Part shown: piece by piece, positions 5,478 to 8,857 of the stretch
Layout of the letters: each line of letters starts with the position of its first letter
Position numbering within the stretch: the first letter of the stretch is position 1
Origin: Clostridium sp. CAG:567
Lineage (GTDB): Bacteria; Bacillota; Clostridia; TANB77; CAG-508
DNA length: 8,857 nucleotides
Assembly: GCA_000437855.1 (NCBI GenBank)
Contig: FR902199.1
Span: forward strand, 1,154 to 10,010
Direction of reading: 5' to 3'
Notes under the pieces: generated by a model
The model's database searches: none
What the model saw: only the letters and a program-made list of their open reading frames with translations
Told to the model about the DNA's origin: nothing
Program-made: the position numbers and the translations under genes

Positions 5478-6545
5478 TTAAATAAATAAACCAAAACTAA
5501 TAAAAAGATATGTGTAAAATGCTGCAAATATACCTTGTAATAATTTGCCTATAATATAAGATTTAATAGAAAGTCTGGCCTTACTAATAATACTAAGTAC
5601 TTGTAATAATACTGAAAAACCACCAAAACCCAATAGAAAACTGGTGGTAATTATACTAATCGAAAGAGAATGAATATTAGAAGAGGCGTTAACACCATTT
5701 GTTAATTCTATAACTCCAATTAATAAAGAATTTAATAATTCACTTGGAAAACCCAAATAACATAGAATAGGAGATAACAATGTTGTGATAATACTTAGCA
5801 CTCCACTTTGATTTAATATAGAAATAACTACAGAAAAAACAACTACAAAACCTCCAATTGTCAAAATAGAAGAGATTGAATTTGTAATAGATTTTCCAAG
5901 CAATTCTCCAAGATTACAAAGTGAAATAGTAGAATTTGATGAATTTGAATCAGAGCCATTAGTTAAAGTAAAATTAACATGGCGACTACTAAAACGTAAA
6001 AAAATACCGCCTGTTACACATGCAAATATATGAGTAATAAACAATAATATGCCAATATTAGTACTACCAAATAATGCTATTCCGACAGTTCCAATAATAA
6101 ATAATGGACCAGAATTGTTAGTAAATGCAAGAAGTCTTTCTGCTTCATCTTTGGTAACTATATTTTGTTCAAAAAGTTTTACAACCACTTTAGCACCAAC
6201 TGGATAACCACTAATAAGACCCATTAAAAACGCAAAAGCACCTTCACCTGGAACATTAAATAAAGGTCTCATTATTGGATTTAAGTATTTACCTAATGTT
6301 TTTACAATATTTGTATGACTAAGTAATTCTATTGAAATGAAAAATGGAAAAAGAGAAGGAACTACAGCAGTCGCCCATAAGACCAATCCATCTTTTGCAG
6401 CCTTGAGACTTGAATTAGAATATAAAATTAATCCAATACAAAACATACAAATAATAATTGATACTCCATTTTGTCTAATTGAACATACAAAAATTTTTAT
6501 TTTGCTTTTTCGTTTATTTTCAATTGGAATAGATATTGATGTCAT
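5478..6545 (-). CDS. ylbJ: sporulation integral membrane protein YlbJ (SpoVV)
   Basis: In B. subtilis YlbJ/SpoVV is made in the mother cell under sigma-E and is needed to move dipicolinic acid across the outer forespore membrane. This 355-aa polytopic protein shows the family signatures: VVPSLFPFFI (62-71), NVPGEGAFAFLMGLISGYPVGAK (split over 97-119), EAERLLAF-NNSGPLFI (134-150), ELTNG (280-284) and GFGG (306-309), with hydrophobic segments throughout of the nucleoside-recognition (Gate) type. A short basic N-terminus precedes the first membrane helix. I place the start at the ATG at 6545 because AGGAG (plus-strand 6555-6559) is 9 bases upstream of it. A TTG two codons earlier (6551) would be only 3 bases from the SD. 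A 70-aa gene follows closely. Upstream lies an inverted-repeat element instead of a clean promoter; no convincing sigma-E site was found. Confidence 0.92.
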   Translation of the reverse strand: MTSISIPIENKRKSKIKIFVCSIRQNGVSIIICMFCIGLILYSNSSLKAAKDGLVLWATAVVPSLFPFFISIELLSHTNIVKTLGKYLNPIMRPLFNVPGEGAFAFLMGLISGYPVGAKVVVKLFEQNIVTKDEAERLLAFTNNSGPLFIIGTVGIALFGSTNIGILLFITHIFACVTGGIFLRFSSRHVNFTLTNGSDSNSSNSTISLCNLGELLGKSITNSISSILTIGGFVVVFSVVISILNQSGVLSIITTLLSPILCYLGFPSELLNSLLIGVIELTNGVNASSNIHSLSISIITTSFLLGFGGFSVLLQVLSIISKARLSIKSYIIGKLLQGIFAAFYTYLFISFGLFI

Positions 6546-6596
6546 AAACAATTTCTCCTGATATTTAAAATATGTAATACTTTTAATATATAATGC

Positions 6597-6768
6597 TTGT
6601 AATATGTAATGTTAAAATCGCTGGTCCTTGGTGTCGAGCTTCCTTCCCTTGGATGTCACAAAAACAAATAAATTTGTTTTTGGACACTATCGGACGGAAC
6701 TCTCCAACTGTTACGCTTCGCTCCACCTTACGCGGACTGGCGCTTTCTTTTAACATTACATATTACAA
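6597..6768. repeat. MITE-like structured element with 21-bp perfect terminal inverted repeats
   Basis: This 172-bp element fills most of the 244-base gap between the carboxypeptidase and ylbJ. Its ends are perfect inverted repeats: 6597-6617 (TTGTAATATG...) and 6748-6768. The 130 bases between are about 49% GC by my count (64 of 130), against AT-rich surroundings. Nested pairings fold the interior: 6619-6627 with 6734-6742 (two G-U pairs), 6636-6643 with 6696-6702 (one bulged C), and TGTC 6654-6657 with GACA 6683-6686, capped by an 11-bp arm CAAAAACAAAT/ATTTGTTTTTG (6659-6669 with 6672-6682). It has no ORF. I see no clear target-site duplication. A non-autonomous mobile repeat is the best reading; a structured RNA in the minus-strand transcript or a processing site is the alternative. 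Confidence 0.7.
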
Positions 6769-6789
6769 ATAACTATAATAGTTTAAAAT

Positions 6790-8019
6790 TTATTTAGAAT
6801 ATCGAAATAGCGAAAACCAATTGAAAACTACATGCTCAATCATATTAAAAGCTGTATTTTTATCAACAGACTTTTCGGCCACAATATTTACTTTGCTAAT
6901 TTCTGTACCATTTAAACTATATGTAATATTCCCTAAAATTTGTCCAGCAGAAACAGGTGCATTAATGTTATCAGGGAGTTGTACAGTTTGAACAACATCT
7001 TTATTTTGACCTTTTTTAATTAGTATACCACTGTCATTTTCAGCTATTGCATTAACGGTATTTTCTATACCTTTATCAACAGAAATTTCTTTTATTAAAT
7101 CATTTTTATTAATAAGACTTTTATATTCAAAATTGTTAAAACCATAATCTAATAACTTTTGTGCTTCTGCAAAACGAATTGGTCCAGTTGGAGCTTTCAT
7201 TACAACTGCAATTAGAGATAAATTATTTCTTGTGGCACTTGCAGAAAGATTATATAGAGCAATAGAAGTTGAACCAGTTTTTAGACCAGTAGCTCCTTTA
7301 TAATTTCTGATCAGTTTATTTGTATTAACCAATGATGATTTTCCATCTCTTAAAGTATCCATATAGATTGTAGTGTATTTTGTAATTGATGGATGGTTAA
7401 TTAGTAATTCTCGTGACATTAATGAAATGTCATAAGCAGAAGTTACATGACCATCCTCGTCAATACCATGACAGTTCTTGAAAGTAGTGTCATTCATACC
7501 AAGTTCTTTTGCTTTAGCATTCATTTGACTAACAAACGTTTCTTCAGAACCTGCTAAATATTCTGCCATAGCAACAGTACAATCATTAGCAGAAACTACA
7601 CAAATTGCCTTTAACATTTCATCAACTGTTAATTCTTCTCTAACATCTAGCCATATTTGAGAACCACCCATACCAGCAGCCTTTTCACTACAAGGAATTT
7701 TATCAGTATATGAAATTCTACCAGAATCTATAGCTTCCATAATTAATAAAATAGTCATTACTTTGGTTACACTCGCTGGACGTAATTGCTGGTGCATGTT
7801 TTGCTCATATAAAACTTGACCAGATGATTGCTCAATTAAGATTGCGCTACCAACATTTAAATTTAATGTTGAAGAAGGAGTAGAACTTGTTTGAATTGAT
7901 TCAGATAGCGACTTAACACTACTAGACCAAGTAAATATAGAATCACTTGCAATACACAAACTAGGAAACATAAAAATTAAACACAAAAGAATTATACCAA
8001 TTTTTATATGTTTAGGCAT
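6790..8019 (-). CDS. D-alanyl-D-alanine carboxypeptidase (peptidase S11, DacA/DacF type)
   Basis: Predicted to remove the terminal D-Ala from peptidoglycan stem peptides outside the cell membrane; in sporulation such enzymes tune cortex cross-linking. The 409-aa protein has a signal peptide (basic MPKHIK, hydrophobic core, likely cut after Ala24 in LCIA-S) and a serine transpeptidase-type domain with all three motifs: SVTK (83-86), SAN (143-145) and KTGS (247-250). A C-terminal beta-rich PBP5-type domain (about 300-385) and a terminal amphipathic segment (NMIEHVVFNWFSLFRYSK) that would anchor it to the membrane follow. The start is the ATG at 8019, not 8034: GGAGG (plus-strand 8028-8032) is 8 bases before 8019 and overlaps the upstream ATG. 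The forespore-like promoter and neighbouring ylbJ favour a sporulation paralogue (DacF-like), but sequence alone does not separate DacF from DacA or DacB. Confidence 0.92.
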   Translation of the reverse strand: MPKHIKIGIILLCLIFMFPSLCIASDSIFTWSSSVKSLSESIQTSSTPSSTLNLNVGSAILIEQSSGQVLYEQNMHQQLRPASVTKVMTILLIMEAIDSGRISYTDKIPCSEKAAGMGGSQIWLDVREELTVDEMLKAICVVSANDCTVAMAEYLAGSEETFVSQMNAKAKELGMNDTTFKNCHGIDEDGHVTSAYDISLMSRELLINHPSITKYTTIYMDTLRDGKSSLVNTNKLIRNYKGATGLKTGSTSIALYNLSASATRNNLSLIAVVMKAPTGPIRFAEAQKLLDYGFNNFEYKSLINKNDLIKEISVDKGIENTVNAIAENDSGILIKKGQNKDVVQTVQLPDNINAPVSAGQILGNITYSLNGTEISKVNIVAEKSVDKNTAFNMIEHVVFNWFSLFRYSK

Positions 8020-8048
8020 AAATACAACCTCCATAATATTAATTACTA

Positions 8049-8077
8049 AATTGTATTTATATTTTAAAAAAATATGC
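8049..8077 (-). promoter_or_regulatory. putative forespore-type promoter of the carboxypeptidase gene
   Basis: Read on the minus strand: GCATA (8077-8073), 17 bases, TACAATT (8055-8049). The -35 and the following TTTTT(T/C)TAAAA match the promoter of the VanW gene, but the -10 is a poor CATACTA. The same bases also approximate a sigma-E site: GCATATT, a spacer of 13, then AATACAAT (consensus CATACAAT, spacer about 14). Sigma-A is unlikely because the bases 17 upstream of TACAAT read AGCATA. Confidence 0.4.
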
Positions 8078-8095
8078 TAAAAATATAAAGTTAAC

Positions 8096-8122
8096 AAAAA
8101 ATACTCTCTTAGAGAGTATTTT
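8096..8122 (-). terminator. intrinsic terminator of the VanW-domain gene
   Basis: On the minus strand, a near-perfect palindrome AAAATACTCTCT/AGAGAGTATTTT (8098-8109 with 8111-8122) followed by six T residues (8101-8096). The stop codon of the VanW gene (8121-8123) lies in the outer stem. It separates this gene from the carboxypeptidase gene. Confidence 0.85.
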
Positions 8123-8744
8123 AAGTGTTATCAATTTTCATAACTTTTACGGTCACGCGAGTGTTGGTAGTGGAAGCATAAAGTTTAATATCATATCCAC
8201 TATTATTTTTAAATTTTAAATCTAAACTATCATAAACAACAGTTGAATCTTTACCTTTTTCAATATATCCAAGTTCGACTCCATGTTCATGTCTTTCTGT
8301 AATTTTGATTCCGTCAATTTTACGTACAGCGTTATATAGTGTAGTACTTACTTGACAATTACCGCCACCATATCCTTTTTCTAGTTCACCATTTACAATA
8401 ATGCCAGCTTCTTTATAACCGCGGTCTGGAGTAGGATTTCCTGCTACTTTATTAAAAGAAAATTCTTCACCATTTTTTAAAATAAAATTATTTATTTTAT
8501 TGCAAGTAATTTTCATATTAATATCACGATTATCATCTTTGTCTATTATTTTAGTAGTAAAATTTGATATTTCTTTTTCAGATTCTACTGAAGTTGTGGG
8601 ATTATTGTTATTTAAATTTTCAGTTCCTAATTTTTGAGTATTGTAAGAAATTCTGTTATTAAAATCGAATTTATTAAAATAAAAATATGCAAGTAAAACT
8701 ATAAAAGCAACAACTACTATTATGGGTAAAATATATTTTTTCAT
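8121..8744 (-). CDS. VanW-domain protein, membrane-anchored
   Basis: A 207-aa protein with an N-terminal membrane anchor (about 4-23, MKKYILPIIVVVAFIVLLAY), a low-complexity Asn/Thr/Ser linker (about 35-57) and a VanW domain (about 58-190), presumably outside the membrane. Domain signatures: NGEEFSFNKVAG (91-102), GYKEAGIIVNGE (109-120), GGGNCQVSTTLYNA (126-139) with Cys130, RHEHGVELGY (151-160) and DLKFKNNSG (175-183). VanW was named from a vancomycin-resistance cluster, but most members are chromosomal, lie outside resistance clusters and have no established reaction; nothing here suggests resistance. The start is the ATG at 8744, with GGAG (plus-strand 8751-8754) 6 bases upstream. The longer ORF start at 8813 would place the promoter inside the gene. 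A sigma-G type promoter suggests expression in the forespore. Confidence 0.85.
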   Translation of the reverse strand: MKKYILPIIVVVAFIVLLAYFYFNKFDFNNRISYNTQKLGTENLNNNNPTTSVESEKEISNFTTKIIDKDDNRDINMKITCNKINNFILKNGEEFSFNKVAGNPTPDRGYKEAGIIVNGELEKGYGGGNCQVSTTLYNAVRKIDGIKITERHEHGVELGYIEKGKDSTVVYDSLDLKFKNNSGYDIKLYASTTNTRVTVKVMKIDNT

Positions 8745-8782
8745 AATTAACTCCATTAAAAATAAAATTAAAATTTCATTTT

Positions 8783-8812
8783 TAGTATGCTTAAGTTTTA
8801 GAAAAATATGCA
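8783..8812 (-). promoter_or_regulatory. putative sigma-G type (forespore) promoter of the VanW gene
   Basis: On the minus strand: TGCATA (8812-8807), 17 bases, CATACTA (8789-8783). The -10 is identical to the B. subtilis sigma-G consensus CATACTA, and the -35 fits TGnATA with near-standard spacing (17-18). Predicted transcription start near 8776, about 32 bases before the ATG. Bases 8813-8857 beyond it show no gene. Confidence 0.65.
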
Positions 8813-8857
8813 AAAAATGCGCTTTTTTATTGAGAAAAAAATAATTTTGTGATATAG

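Noticed and set aside
6337..6561. Plus-strand ORF of 74 codons inside ylbJ
   Set aside because: Antisense to conserved YlbJ sequence; no SD.
6771..6783. Small hairpin AACTA/TAGTT as terminator of the carboxypeptidase gene
   Set aside because: Only 5 A/T-rich base pairs with no T-run on the minus strand.
8020..8034. Five-codon longer start of the carboxypeptidase
   Set aside because: That ATG overlaps the GGAGG that serves the ATG at 8019 and has no SD of its own.
8744..8813. Longer N-terminus of the VanW protein (ATG at 8813)
   Set aside because: No SD there, and the sigma-G-like promoter would lie inside the coding region. The ATG at 8744 has GGAG at a 6-base spacing and a normal membrane anchor directly after it.
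8800..8832. A-run/GCGC/T-run at the right edge as a terminator
   Set aside because: Only A-T pairs flank a GCGCA loop, so it is too weak, and it overlaps the VanW promoter.

Overview
The window is AT-rich (low-GC) DNA from a member of the Firmicutes/Bacillota, most likely an endospore-forming clostridium. The support is a dnaG-rpoD operon with a Gram-positive style primary sigma factor, a CarD-family RNA polymerase regulator, strong AAAGGAG/GGAGG ribosome binding sites, intrinsic terminators after most genes, an elongator tRNA-Met with the Bacillus-like G1-U72 pair, and the sporulation membrane protein YlbJ (SpoVV). The species cannot be named from the sequence.

Plus-strand half (about 60-5245), housekeeping information processing: dut (dUTPase) with its own promoter and terminator; carD, whose promoter is embedded in the dut terminator; the two-gene operon dnaG (primase, TTG start)-rpoD (primary sigma factor), preceded by a very good match to the sporulation-onset sigma-H promoter consensus; a 104-codon gene of unknown function whose Shine-Dalgarno (SD) lies 33 bases from its ATG with a hairpin in between; and a single tRNA-Met(CAU) driven by a perfect consensus sigma-A promoter and closed by a terminator.

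Minus-strand half (8812 down to 5244), envelope and sporulation: a membrane-anchored VanW-domain protein behind a TGCATA-17-CATACTA promoter typical of forespore sigma-G; a secreted D-alanyl-D-alanine carboxypeptidase behind a related promoter; a 172-bp element with perfect 21-bp terminal inverted repeats and a GC-richer interior (6597-6768); ylbJ/spoVV; and a 70-codon Tyr/Met/Cys-rich protein 21 bases downstream of ylbJ. This block converges on the tRNA gene.

The two halves link through sporulation: sigma-H-like control of primase and primary sigma factor on one side, and cortex/core maturation genes on the other. Four starts are decided by SD position rather than ORF length (ylbJ, the carboxypeptidase, the VanW gene, and the TTG of dnaG). 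The points most worth a second look are the inverted-repeat element, the hairpin-bridged SD, the sporulation-type promoters and the two unrecognised small proteins. No CRISPR array, transposase, toxin-antitoxin pair or phage gene was seen.
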